Source: Tieghemostelium lacteum
Taxonomy: Eukaryota > Evosea > Eumycetozoa > Dictyosteliales > Raperosteliaceae
NCBI GenBank assembly: GCA_001606155.1
Contig: LODT01000037.1
Coordinates: 1,116,001 to 1,180,000, forward strand
Reading direction: 5' to 3'
Length of the DNA stretch: 64,000 nt
The position numbers were made by a program, and so were the translations under genes. A model generated the notes under the pieces. That model was not told the DNA's origin. It did not search any database and was given only the letters and a program-made list of their open reading frames with translations. This document shows, in pieces, positions 34,003 through 45,798 of this stretch. The first letter of the stretch is position 1. The number at the start of each line of letters is the position of its first letter.

Positions 34003-36159
34003 ATGAATAGGAATACAATTAAAATATCGATCAAAAATAATTCACCTAGATTTTATTATAACGGTAGAACTGAAAATTGGGTAGTCAAATCTCACAGTAT
34101 AAATCTATGGTTAGAATGTAAAACCACAAGTTCATTTCAAATTCCATTTCATTTATTTCATTTTGATATAAAGAATGAAAAGGAAATTGATAAATTTTCT
34201 AAAGTGATTGAATCTATAAAGTATGGTAAAAATGTTGCAATTTACATACATGGTAATTTAAGTTATTCGCCCCTTGGAAAAGATTCACATTTCTACAGGG
34301 CAATGGAAACTCTAGGTTGTACAAAGATTATGGATTTTATAGATTTACCTGATAAGCATAAAACCTTTAGGTTACTAAGTATTAAAGGTAGTATCATTGG
34401 TAATGCTTCCGAATTGATAAATGAAAATGATACATCTTTGGAAAAGGAAATGGTACATTTAGAGAAATACATTGAAAAAAGATCTTTAAATGTTCTAATA
34501 AATGAATTGGGACCTAGCTTGGTTGTGGATCCAAAACCAGATACCTCTAAAAAGCCAATGGAAGAGAAATTAAAATTTCAAAATGGGTTAAATATTTGTG
34601 TTTACAATAGACAATTGAAATTCTTGGCCATGTTGCCTATTGAATATCTATATTCAATAGATAAGAGCTGTATCATTGTTGTGGTATCTAATGGACACAG
34701 TCATGGAAATCTTTCCTATCAAGTACTGCAATATCTAGAAACTGAATTGGGTAGTAAATATATCAGGGAATATCACCAAAATCCATTTTCCAAGTGGTTT
34801 TTAATTTCACAATTTGGTCAACCCAATGCCTATTGTGAACAGATATCCAATTCTTATTGTTATGGTAAATATGTTCAATACTATCAAGTGGCAAGTGGTG
34901 AGCCAATTCAAGGTAACTATTGCTGTACTGGTTCAAGTGAAATGGAATTCAATAGAAATCACACCTATTCCATTTTAAATGGTATACTTCAAAGTGTCCC
35001 TTCCAATTCCATGGGATTCTCACTCATTGAAGTTTCCGATGACATTTATCGTCAATTTAAAAATTCATTTTATGATTTTACAGATTCATCGGAATTGAAA
35101 AGGTTAATTGATGATATTGATCTAATTCCAAAATATAGACATGTTCTCATTTCAAGTACCAATTTCCCTGGAACTTTTAAAATACCCAAAGATGTTGCAG
35201 AGGCATTTCGAAGTCTTGGGTCACAATTGTCATATCGTCTTAAAGGTTCATGCTGCTATTGTCTAGTGGGTAGAAAAGGATCACCACCTGGTAGTGTGGA
35301 TGAACTTCTATCATTTGACTGTCCTATTTCATTATGTTGTGTTGAACCATTTTGTCATCCTGATCCAAAATATATTATATCACCAGAACCAGTTCCAAAA
35401 CAGAGAGTTGTAAGAGCTCTTTTAGTTGGTATTCAGTATCAAGATGAAAATTATACTCATGTTAATGATACCATTCTTAATCATGGTTTGGCATTGGTTC
35501 ATTGTGGATATGTTGATAAAGATTCTATAAAGATCCTATTGCATGATAAAGATACTGATCCAACTCTGGGACCTTCTAAAAAGAATCTATTATACCATAT
35601 TCAAAATTGGTTATTAAAAGACTTGAAAGCAGGTGACACTATTTACTTTGCCTATGCAGGTCACTGTTTTAGAGTTGATCCATTTATACAAGATATCGAA
35701 ACTGATTACCATTACAATTTCATTTGTACTCTTGATGATGAGTTACGGTATATACAACCAATATCATCAATGGAATTCCAATCACTATTCAGTGAGGTTC
35801 CAAATGGTGTAAATATATCCATGTTATTTGATTGTTCTTTTGCTAAAGGTATTATAGAGGATGGTTTAAACAAGTGTTCCTATCCATTAAATAGACAATC
35901 CATTTCATTCTTTTCAGAAGATGTAAATACTCTGAAATCTCTTCCAAAAGATTATCAATTTCTTCAAAATTTCAATAAGATTTTAGCAGAACAAACAAGA
36001 ATAGAACTCATTGAAAGAGGGATTTCAAAAACAAAAAAAATGACATACAGACAAATTTTAAGTAAATTAAAAATTGCTGATATGAATGAACATCATCACC
36101 CTATACTATTAAACCAATCTAATAAATCAAATGATTTACATTTTCTATCATCTATTTAA
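34003..36159 (+). CDS. ILEI (FAM3-like) modules fused to a metacaspase domain
   Basis: Single exon, 718 aa from ATG 34003. The frame is open further up but has no earlier ATG. Residues 1 to about 430 hold three ILEI/FAM3-like modules. The clearest is MGFSLIEVSDDIYRQFKNSF...EAFRSLGSQLSYRLKGSCCYCLVGRKGS, which has the ILEI pattern of a GF/GINV strand, a V(L/V)ISS strand, a LGS turn and a closing (I/L)GRKG. The C-terminal part (about 465-640) is a caspase-like p20 domain: RALLVGIQYQDENYTHVNDT, GYVDKDSIKILLHDKDTD, PTLGPSKKNLLYHIQNWLL, DTIYFAYAGHC (His 554) and MLFDCSFAKG (Cys 611). The His-Cys spacing of 57 matches metacaspases, so the catalytic dyad looks intact. No signal peptide is visible. 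ILEI domains may bind carbohydrate or other ligands; a sensor-protease role is inference. Confidence 0.85.
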   Translation: MNRNTIKISIKNNSPRFYYNGRTENWVVKSHSINLWLECKTTSSFQIPFHLFHFDIKNEKEIDKFSKVIESIKYGKNVAIYIHGNLSYSPLGKDSHFYRAMETLGCTKIMDFIDLPDKHKTFRLLSIKGSIIGNASELINENDTSLEKEMVHLEKYIEKRSLNVLINELGPSLVVDPKPDTSKKPMEEKLKFQNGLNICVYNRQLKFLAMLPIEYLYSIDKSCIIVVVSNGHSHGNLSYQVLQYLETELGSKYIREYHQNPFSKWFLISQFGQPNAYCEQISNSYCYGKYVQYYQVASGEPIQGNYCCTGSSEMEFNRNHTYSILNGILQSVPSNSMGFSLIEVSDDIYRQFKNSFYDFTDSSELKRLIDDIDLIPKYRHVLISSTNFPGTFKIPKDVAEAFRSLGSQLSYRLKGSCCYCLVGRKGSPPGSVDELLSFDCPISLCCVEPFCHPDPKYIISPEPVPKQRVVRALLVGIQYQDENYTHVNDTILNHGLALVHCGYVDKDSIKILLHDKDTDPTLGPSKKNLLYHIQNWLLKDLKAGDTIYFAYAGHCFRVDPFIQDIETDYHYNFICTLDDELRYIQPISSMEFQSLFSEVPNGVNISMLFDCSFAKGIIEDGLNKCSYPLNRQSISFFSEDVNTLKSLPKDYQFLQNFNKILAEQTRIELIERGISKTKKMTYRQILSKLKIADMNEHHHPILLNQSNKSNDLHFLSSI

Positions 36160-36179
36160 ACAGAAATTCATAAAGCTGT

Positions 36180-38652
36180 TTATTGTTCTATCATTTCTTT
36201 AGAGTTTATACAAATTGGGTTGTGGTTATAGGTATATCTTTCCAAAGCAAGTGCACAACGTGAGTTTCTTCTACCAATGATACAATAACAACTAGAGGAT
36301 TCGAGTAGTAAATGTCTACATGCACCAATCATTGTAAAACTGTGTTTTAGAGTATCATTTTGTTTTGGAGTTATACCTATTGAACCTTGACTTGTAACTA
36401 TTACAATATCCTTCTCTTTCAATTCTAATATTCTATTATGAAATAGATTAATGTGTTCAGTGTTGCTCAATTGATAGTTTTCTAAATTTCCAATTTTACC
36501 ATCACTGTTGGTTATAGTTACTATATTTATACCATTTTTATATTGTGATTCTGAGCCAATTAATTGTTTATCAATTTTTATATATGATTTATCTTTGGAT
36601 GAATAAACTATAATATCTTTAACTGTACTAGTACTATCCCCATTTAAACTTTGTATTCTCATTGTTGATACCATTGAATGATCTGAATATATTTTACCTA
36701 AACATTCAATTGCTAAATCAGGACTAGACCCTTTCTCTACTTTTTTACCAATAAAACAAAGTGAATTCTCCATTGTCATGGTTTTTATCAATTTTGATCC
36801 TAATTGATTTTTAATTACATCCACACATCTTGTAGTCAATGGTAATGAGTTATCATAAATTCCCATGATTACAATATTACCTTTACTAACTGCTTCTAGA
36901 GTATTAGCTAATCTTTCACTGCTAATATAAAACAAATCCCTTGATATCACACGTAAAAATTTGGTATTTATCTCTGCATAATTTATACCAGGTGAACTCT
37001 TTTTTAATAAATCTTTATGATCAATTTGAATTCTAACATAACCATGATTCTTTTTCTGAATATTTTCAAGTTTTAATTAATTTTTACATTTTTATATATA
37101 TTTTAGTAGAGAGATGTAATATACATACAGATAAAGCTATAACATCTAAATCAACAAAGGATTTAATGTTATGAGTACTTGGTATTTCATAGTAAACAGC
37201 TAGTGAGTGACCTTCAGTTGATAAGAACTCAGGAACTGAACCAGCTCTAGAACCTTTTCTACCTAGTAGAATAAAACAACTATTTCTAGAGATTTGGTAG
37301 CATCTTTGTGATCCCAATGAATAAAGTGCAAATAATAGATCTTTGGGAAACTCTGCTCTATTTAATTGCGATGAAACAACTACAACTAAAGTATCAACTG
37401 GTATATCATTTAGAATCATTCTTGCCATTTCTTTTAGTGAATAATCAGTGCAATTAAAAAACACAGGTTCACTATAGGGAAGTCGGTTTAGAACCTGAAT
37501 TTGAAAACCAGAATATTCAGGTAAAATAGGTTTACTGTGATAGACATTTATAAATGACAAATTTCTTTCATTTGAAGAACCACAAGGTACTTTAGTGTGA
37601 GTAAATGGACTTATTTTTCTATGTCTTTTCTCTAAACCTAATGGTGAGAAGATAAAGTTTAGTGGGTAATCTGGTCTGGAACAATATTCATGAATGACAG
37701 TGTGTTCAACTTGGTTGTATACACAAAACCATTTGTTAAACTGTTGATTAGATAGATACTTTTTAAATTGTGGACAATCTGGCATTAAGAGTAATTGTGC
37801 TTCCTTGGAAAGGAATGCTCTTGCATCACCTTTAGAAACCAATAAAAGATATTGACAAGCAGGTCCAAGTGTTTTTATATAATCAACTAAGTTGGATGAT
37901 ATCTTTGGATTCTCTCTGCATGTGTCGAATAGAACCCACAGTAATAGGTTCAAGTCACTGTCAAATGTCAATACATTTATACCATTTTGTAAACTAACTG
38001 GTAATTGTTTATCATTTCTATAGAATTCTTCACCCTTGTCATGTATATGTAATGACAGTTGAGTTTGTTTCTCTCTAAGTGATAAAAATGGATGTTGAGT
38101 TCTTTTAGTAACTCTAATGAAATTACTAGAAGACAGTGTTGGACATGTTAATTCATTTGCTGTAATACTTAATTGTGCACAACCAACTGAATCACCTTTT
38201 CTACCTAAAATACAACAATTTGAGTATGGAAATTGTCTATACTGATCCATATCCAATGAAGCGCCAATTAATTCATAAGTTTTTATAGACTCTAATGTAT
38301 TTGAAAATTTATCTAAACCCAATAACATCATTGCTGTAAAGGTTCCATCTTGAATATTATCAATAACATAATCACAAATCTTTTTAGTTTCACTAGCCAT
38401 AAACCTTTTATATATAAATGGTGGATGTAATTGTGGTTCATAACTCCAAATATTTATATAACCTAATCCACCAAATGGAAATTTCCATTTAACTTGTTTC
38501 TCACAACCTATTAAAATTACATTAATATTTATTTAAATCCAATACACCTTTTTAAAATTATAATTACAATCAAATAAAAATTCACATTTTTTTAAGTCGC
38601 TTGAAGATACAATAGTTAATTTTCTTTCGATATTATTGAAAATATCTGACAT
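36180..38652 (-). CDS. Multi-ILEI-domain protein
   Basis: Three exons, 38652-38568, 38507-37129 and 37055-36180, with introns of 60 and 73 nt and consistent phases, give 779 aa. It consists of about five ILEI/FAM3-like modules. Examples of the signature are FPYSNCCILGRKGDSVGCAQ in the first, ALYSLGSQRCYQISRNSCFI followed by LLGRKGSRAG in a middle one, and KNQLGSKLIKTMTMENSLCF followed by IGKK in the fourth. The last ends in SSSCYCIIGRRNSR. There is no protease domain, signal peptide or membrane segment. The stop lies 20 bp from the stop of the convergent ILEI-metacaspase gene, and the modules are clearly related to that gene's. The two probably arose by duplication and may act together. The exact module count is uncertain. 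Confidence 0.8.
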
Positions 38653-39057
38653 TGTGTTTGGAAGTTTGAAAAAAAATTCTAAAAATAAATCTTTTCTCTC
38701 ACCCCATTTTTCACTATTTTTGTAATAATATTAGTTTTTTACTAGATATAAATTCAATTAAAGAGATAGAAAAGGTTTTTTTTAATTATGAAAAAAATGA
38801 ATAGACAAAGTGTTTAGAATTCAAAAATATAAATTTTTTTTAATAATTGTTGGTGCCATTCATAATATCTAAAACATCTAAAACAAATATAGGCCAAAAT
38901 ATCTTAAAAAAAAAATTTTTTATTTGAATTGTGGATGGCATCAAGTAGATATTGATGATTGGTTTGATTGAGCCAGAGTCCATCCAAATCACCCAAATTT
39001 CAACACAATATCAAAAATTTCTTTTCATTTTTTATTAAATCTTTATATAAAACAAAA
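38653..39057. other. Divergent intergenic region
   Basis: Separates the start of the ILEI gene from the first CAP gene. AT-rich with T and A runs; 38920-39010 is more mixed in base content but shows no supported gene. Presumed promoters. Confidence 0.4.
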
Positions 39058-39820
39058 ATGAAAAATATAATTGTAATCCTATTACTTGTAAATTATTTAT
39101 TTAATTCTATTTATTGTGCAACCTTTAATAGAGATACTCAATTACAACTTGTCAATAATATAAGAGCTGAAAATGGAAAAGCAGCACTAACTCAAAATAG
39201 TTGTATGAACGCAGCTGCACAAGCTCAAAGTGAATATCAAGCCTCCATTTCGACCATGACACATAATAGCCCGTAACTATTTATTTTAAATATAATTGGA
39301 TATTTTTATAAATTTTGTTTTAATGTGATATTAATATATTAATATTTATTAAATTTAAAGTCTTGGTGGATTATTTGAGCGTATGGGTGCATATGGACAA
39401 AATGATGGATTTGCTGCTGCTGAAAATGTTGCATATAATTATCAATCTGACCAATCTGTAGTAACTGGTTGGAAGAACTCACCAGGTCATTTTGCTAATA
39501 TGATTGGTAATTATACTGTTATGGGTATGGGTATGGTTGAAGGTGCAAATGGACCTTATTGGACCCAACAATTTTATAAACAAGGTACTTGTACTCCTGG
39601 AACTACACCAGCTCCAACTACTCCACCACCCACTACAACTAAACCACCAACAACTACCAAACCACCAACAACCACTCAACCACCAACAACTAACCCTTCA
39701 TCTTCAAATGGAACTACAACTGATTCAGATATATTCGATAGTGACAATATTAATTCAGCTAATGTCCTGTCTTATTCCTTCGTTATCATCTTTATCATCT
39801 TATCAATTATCCTATTATAA
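39058..39820 (+). CDS. CAP/SCP-domain cell-surface protein 1
   Basis: Secreted CAP-superfamily (PR-1/SCP) protein, likely GPI-anchored. Exons 39058-39272 and 39361-39820 join in phase 2 over an 88-nt intron, giving 224 aa. ATG 39058 starts a signal peptide (IIVILLLVNYLFNSIYCA). The compact CAP domain shows LVNNIRAENGKAAL, CMNAAAQAQSEYQ, MTHNSP, AAENVAYNY, VVTGWKNSPGHFANMIGNY and YWTQQFYKQG; the two His, the Glu of ENVA and the WxxSPGH motif are all kept. A stalk of PPTTT repeats, probably O-glycosylated, leads to a hydrophobic C-terminal tail (VIIFIILSIILL) ending at the stop, typical of a GPI signal. It lies in tandem with the next CAP gene. Confidence 0.9.
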
Positions 39821-39992
39821 GATAACAACTGTATCGCCGACCTAATCTATTTATTTTATTTATTTAAACAATAAACATTCCCAACTACCAAAAAGATATT
39901 TATTTCAAAACCCACATACCACACCACAAATTTTTTTGATCGATCAATTTAAATTGATTTTTTTTTATTTCATTTTATATCCGATAAAAAAA

Positions 39993-40614
39993 ATGTATAA
40001 ATATTCAACTATTGTATTTGTATTATTACTATTAAAAATTATAAATTGTGTTGCTGTTTTTGATCCACAAAATCAATTAGCATTAGTAAATCAAATCAGA
40101 AGTGATGCTGGAAAACCTAAACTCATTAGCAATGATTGCATAATGAAAGCAGCTCAATATCAAAGTGATTATCAAGCAAAAATATCAGAATCTACACATG
40201 ACAGTCCGTAGGTATATCCCCTACTTTAACTCCTTTAGAAAATCAAAATTAACAACATTTTTATAAATTATAAGATATGGAGGTTTATATGATAGATTAA
40301 CACCATTTGGTATTTCAGGTATGGGAGGTGTTGCTGAGAATGTAGCAGCTGGATATTCATCAGATGCATCTGTTGTAGATGGTTGGAAAAACTCCCCAGG
40401 TCATTACCAAAATATGATTGGTGATTATGTTTGGATTGGTATGGGAATGGCATTAAAAGATGGAACACCATATTGGACACAACAATTTGTAGGTGGAACT
40501 AATTTAACCTGTGTTCTACCTACTGATCCTCCAGTAATTGATTCTTCAAATATCATTAGTCAACCAATATTATTAATTTTCATAATTTCATCCATTTTAT
40601 TAATATTAATGTAA
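39993..40614 (+). CDS. CAP/SCP-domain cell-surface protein 2
   Basis: Tandem paralogue of the preceding gene. Exons 39993-40207 and 40275-40614 join in phase 2, giving 184 aa. Exon 1 is exactly as long (215 nt) as in the neighbour and the intron falls at the same SP codon, so the pair arose by duplication after the intron was in place. It has a signal peptide (YSTIVFVLLLLKIINCVA) and the CAP motifs LVNQIRSDAGKPKL, STHDSP, VAENVAAGY, VVDGWKNSPGHYQNMIGDY and YWTQQFVGG. It has a short C-terminal linker and a hydrophobic GPI-type tail (ILLIFIISSILLILM), but no threonine-proline stalk. Confidence 0.9.
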
Positions 40615-40638
40615 AACTGTAAATTATTTATTGAACAT

Positions 40639-40953
40639 TTATTTATTAAACTTGTGTTCACAATGTTGTAACAACTCCATAATAAATTGGGTCATGAGAC
40701 AACAGTTCTGGCGCAATATATTGTTGATTCTTTGTAACCATTGATTTGTTTTTTTCATTTGATATTTCCATATAATGTATATTTTAACTGGTTTAGGGTT
40801 ATTAAATTGGTGAATGAAATTGAGTAGATCTTTATAATTATGTGATTTGGTTTTTACAGTTCCATATAATAAATAATTCTCTAAATCCTGATAGAAAGCA
40901 CAGTCAATAAACACTGTTAGCCCAAGTTGAAAGTCAAAGTAATATCTTGACAC
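40639..40953 (-). CDS. Small uncharacterised ORF or gene fragment
   Basis: 104-residue minus-strand frame that reads like protein (RYYFDFQLGLTVFIDCAFYQ; HQFNNPKPVKIYIIWKY). The frame stays open a little upstream of its first start codon (AEEEVVYARFSV), up to a stop near 41000, so the first exon may be missing. I do not recognise the family. It may be a remnant of a larger gene. The adjacent 40960-41640 holds nothing else. Confidence 0.35.
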   Translation of the reverse strand: MSRYYFDFQLGLTVFIDCAFYQDLENYLLYGTVKTKSHNYKDLLNFIHQFNNPKPVKIYIIWKYQMKKTNQWLQRINNILRQNCCLMTQFIMELLQHCEHKFNK

Positions 40954-41650
40954 TGAAAATCTTGCATATACGACCTCTTCTTCTGCTTTAATTCCTTAAT
41001 CTTTTCTTTCATTGAAAGTAGTTACTTTTTTACATTCCTTATCATGAGTATTTTGAGTCTAATGAACCAATTAAATAAGATTGGGTAAATGTAGACATTA
41101 ATTTATAAATTATGTAGAACCTACAAAAGTGCTTGAGAATAACAATAGAATTTAGATTTATCTGAATAAAGTGGATCTTAAATTTATGTTTAATATCTAT
41201 AACTTTTTTATAGATAAAATAGACCCAGGTAAAACTTGAGAAAATAAAGAGTTTAAACTAAATTACACATTTGGGTTGATTTGACATCTTAAGTATTTTT
41301 TTTTTTTTTTATTTTAATATATTTTCACTTATTTTCATATTTACATTTAACTAGTTTGTGCATGAATAAATATATAAACAAAAATAGTTTTTATTACACA
41401 AAAGATAGAAGAAATAGTAATCATCAACGTTTATAGTTTTAAATCACTATTTGGAAATTATTTTCCAAAATTGTTATTATTACAATTTAGAATATAAAAA
41501 CTCATCTGTGCTCATTGTTCAATAGATTAGAAAAATAGAGAAGAAAAACTAAAAACAGTAACATTAGTAACTACAATTTATACTAGTATTCATTTTAGTC
41601 AGACTACCAAATCACATTACACATTCATCTAGTACCTTTGAAAAAAGGGA
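40954..41650. other. AT-rich spacer before poly(A) polymerase gene
   Basis: About 700 bp of AT-rich DNA with a T run at about 41300. No open frame or RNA gene that I can support. It holds the presumed promoter of the next gene. Confidence 0.4.
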
Positions 41651-44600
41651 ATGGAAAAAGATTATAAGAAGCAAGTTTGCAATTGGTTATTGTCATTGAG
41701 TCAGGATGAATTGGATCAGGTATTGACAGATTGTAATAAATATGAATGTGATAAATTGATTGCACTCTATAAAGAATGGCAATTCAGAGATGGTTATTTC
41801 TTTGATGAATCATCTCAACCTATAAATATAGGCAATCAACAACAACAAAATATTTTAAATAACCTTAACAATAATAATAATAATCTACTGGGTAACTGTG
41901 ATTTTGATGATGATGATAACGAGCTATTGAAAACTTATAAAATTAAATTTAGATGTTCTACTGAAATACATAATTATCATTATTTGAATATATTTTTACC
42001 CCAAAATACACCACAACAAATTTCGAGGTAAGATGATAGTAATAGATATTCACTATTAGATTTCATATTAAATTAATACATTTTATATATTTGGATAAAA
42101 AGAATAATTAATTTAGTTAGAATATGTGATACAAAAACTAAATTGGATACATTTACTATAGAGAGTGGCAGTATAAAAGCAGATGAATTAATAGAGTTTC
42201 TGACGGTACTTTCAAAGAGAGGTTTCTTACAGGTACCTTGTTATTTAGCTAGAGATACAGTCAGTAAAGAGTGGAGATATGAATCACCAAATTGGTTTGA
42301 TTCTAAAGGTTATTTTGACATCAGTGAATTTATAGTTCAATGGTTTGAAAAATTGATTTGGCAACGATTTTGGGAAGCCAATAAATTGGATCCAAAGAGA
42401 AATGATTCATCATTACGTTCATCTAATAATAATAATAGCAGTCTTAATAGTAGTGGCGGAAGTAAACAATTACCACCATTAATGTACAAGTTTTTAGATA
42501 CTAGAAAGAATAATTTGAAGGATTTTTGGGCTACAAAGACTTCAAAAGAGAATAGAAAACGTTATGCAAATTCAAAGATGGCTAATATAGTACAATCTGT
42601 GATTCAGAAACTAAATGAATCACATCAAAAGGTGGAAATTGATATAATGGAGAAGTTAAACGAACAAATGGAGACTCTAAAATCTAAATTACAAATTCAG
42701 TTACCTCCTGATCCATCACTTGATCAACCAGCACCTGGTGGTGTGTCTTCAACTCATTCAGTTTCAGAGTCACCTGGTGGATTGAATAGTATTACATCTA
42801 TACTTTCATTGTCATTGATTAACTATCCAGTTCAGTTTATTGAATTTATTGGTTTCTCACCGCTGGAGAGAGCTGGTTCTACTATTGATGATGTAATGCG
42901 AAAGATATTTAAAGTACTACAAACAACCTATTCCGAATCATTGGCAATGGATTTAATCAGTTCAGAAGAACGTTTGAAATCTGACCAAAAGAATAAAAAA
43001 CTCTCACACACACCTTCTAGTCCAGTGAGAAAAAAAGCAAAATCTAAAAGTCAGTCAAAGAGAAAAAAGAAGAGCCAAAGCTCCACCTCTTCAAACTCTG
43101 CAAATAATCATAGCTCTACTAAATCCAATAAGAATAATGATGAGGGTAAAGGTAACTCTACCTCTGATAACGAATCAGATTTTGTTCAAACTAGACCAAG
43201 AAGACATTCTCTACCAATGGATATACCACCATCAATTAAAAATCAATCACTATCCAGTATGGCATCAACTACAGAGGATGAAGATAACTCTATTCTCTCT
43301 GAAGGTGATGATTTCCCATCTTCTAAAAATTCCTCTTCATCTAGCATCACAAAATCAACTAGTTCAACTGTTTCCAGTAGTACTCAATCGTCATCTTCTA
43401 ATGGAAATAAGAAATTAGGTGTAAAAATCAATACTCCCTCTACATCATCTACCTCTTCCTCTTCATCTTCAACTTCTAAAAAATCCAAAGATGATAGTAG
43501 TAGAAAAGATGATGTTAAAGATGAATCCTTAGTGTTTATTCAAACTTTAACTGAAAAAATGGAACATTTATCTTCTAATCAAAAATCTTCCGCATCATCA
43601 ACATCATCTACCTCTAATTCTAGTAATAGTAATAGTTTATCAAAACATAATAGATCATTGTCCAAAAGTGCAGAAGGATTATCACCAAATTTAAATGGTA
43701 CCAATAGTACTAGTAATAACAATAGTAGTAGTAGCAGTAACAATAACTCTTCTTCATCTAACCAAACATCTAATAATAATAGTAGTTTATATGTAAGAAC
43801 AGAATCATTAAGTGCATCATCAAGTCCACAAAAATCACCAATGAAATCTGAATTTAAAATCAATAGTATGACCCCTAAAAAATTAATTTTAGACGATAAT
43901 AATCAACAAAATATCAGTGTAAATAGTAACCCAATGAATCCATTTATAAATATCAAACCATCAAAACCACCGCTAAAAACAACCACCATAAATAATAATG
44001 CTTTTTTTCAATCAAAAATTAATATTTCAAGTGATAATACACCTACTTCTACAACAACTACACCAATAGCAACAACAACAACAACAACAACTACAACAAC
44101 CTCAACAACACCTACAACAACAACGAATTCTAATCTTACATCCTCAACTCCATCAATTTCAACAACTACAACTAATAATAGTAATAATAATGGAAAAGTA
44201 TTTAGTACAAAACCAGTCATGGTAAAATCAAATTCTACATCATCTATCCAGACTTCTTCAATACCCAACAACAACAATAATAATAACAATAATAATAATT
44301 TAAAAAATAATAATAATAATATTCAGCAAATACCAGCATATCAAGATAAATATAAAGATTGGAGACATAATAAGCTGTTTAATCAAATTCAAGTATATAA
44401 ACAGATGAATCCATTTGTACCATTACAAGCCTATTTACAACCATGGGATGAACCACCTCTACCCTATCCACACCCAAAATTCTCAATTAAACTACATCAA
44501 GAAATTTTGGATTTTGTCAGTGATGTTGGTGAGAGAACTTATCCACATGTTCAAAACTGTCATCATGTTATAAATCTAATTAAAGCTGTTGTAAAAAGAT

Positions 44601-45706
44601 TGTGGCCAAATGCTGATTTAGATATCTATGGTTCATTTATGACTGGATTATGGTTACCAAGTTCTGATATTGATATTGTTGTAAATTATGGAAAGAATAT
44701 GGCAATTAAACCAAAGAATGCTCAATTCCTTCTAGAGGTTTTAGAAAAGCAAATTAGATCCGATTTGAATCATTATATTCTCACTATGCTTTGTATACCA
44801 TCTGCTAAGATACCTGTAATTAAAATGGTAACTAAAGATAATATTGCAGTAGATATTAGTTTTCGTGAGAATCCAACTTCTATTCACACTGGTATAGCTG
44901 CTAGAGATCTTGTTGCTAATAATGTCAAAGAAGTTGTTGGTCTCTATCCATTGGCAATAGTTTTAAAATGGTTCCTTAGAGAGAGAGGTTTAAATAATAC
45001 TTATACTGGTGGTCTATCTTCTTATTGTTTGGTATTAATGTTAATTAGTTTTTTAAAAAATAATGAACATTGTCCAAAAAAACAATCTCCACAACAACCA
45101 CAACCACAACAACAACAACCAAATAATAACAATAATAATAATGATATAACATTATCACCACAACCAACATTAAAAGCTATACCATGTACATGTGATAATG
45201 GCGATCAAATATCTGGATTAAATATAGGTTGCGCACTAATGAGATTTTTAGAATACTATGGTGTAAATTTTAACTATCAATTAACTGGTCTATCAATTGA
45301 AGAGAATAGATATACATTCTCATTAAAAGACGATCCATTATTAGGTCCTGGATTATTCCCGAATACTACTGGTGCTTTATTAAATAATACAAATTTAGAT
45401 CCAAATAATCAAACCACTCAGCATAGTATACACCAACTCAATAATACAACTACACCAACTAATATACAACAACAGCAACAACATTTTAATAATTTTCAAA
45501 CTTCAATCTATTCTTCAACACCATTGGTTGTATCTGATCCATTTGTGCCAGGTAAAAATGTTGCATCTGGATCATTTAATTTTAGTAGGGTAAAAGCTGC
45601 TTTTCAATATGCTTTTGCAACTCTCAGTAACACATCAATGAATGAACTATCATTTGAAAATGAAACTATACTTTCAAAAATATTAATGCCAAATGATAGA
45701 TTGTAA
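41651..45706 (+). CDS. Non-canonical poly(A) polymerase (Trf4/PAPD5-like nucleotidyltransferase)
   Basis: Nuclear RNA nucleotidyltransferase of the TRAMP/PAPD5 type that tags RNAs for processing or decay. Exons 41651-42027 and 42121-45706 join in phase 2 (AG|GTAAGA...TTAG), giving 1320 aa. The first 880 residues are mostly low-complexity Ser/Asn/Thr tracts with basic patches. The catalytic part begins near residue 905 (NPFVPLQAYLQPWDEPPLPY). It shows DIYGSFMTGLWLPSSDIDIV, with the GS motif and DxD metal-binding pair, then a third-acid region (NIAVDISFREN), a central domain (YPLAIVLKWFLRERGLNNTY; GGLSSYCLVLMLISFL) and the PAP-associated end (GCALMRFLEYYGVNFNY; FSLKDDPLLGPG). Gln/Asn inserts interrupt the last part. 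Confidence 0.9.
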
Positions 45707-45798
45707 ATAATGCCAAATCTCATGCACCACTCTATTAAAATAAATAATAACAACTTAAATTTTGGAGAAACAAATATATTAGGAAAGTAACACCAAAT

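Noticed and set aside
43579-44289. Minus-strand Leu/Val-rich frames in the poly(A) polymerase gene
   Set aside because: They are the complement of Ser/Asn/Thr codon runs (TCA, AAT, ACA), not genes.
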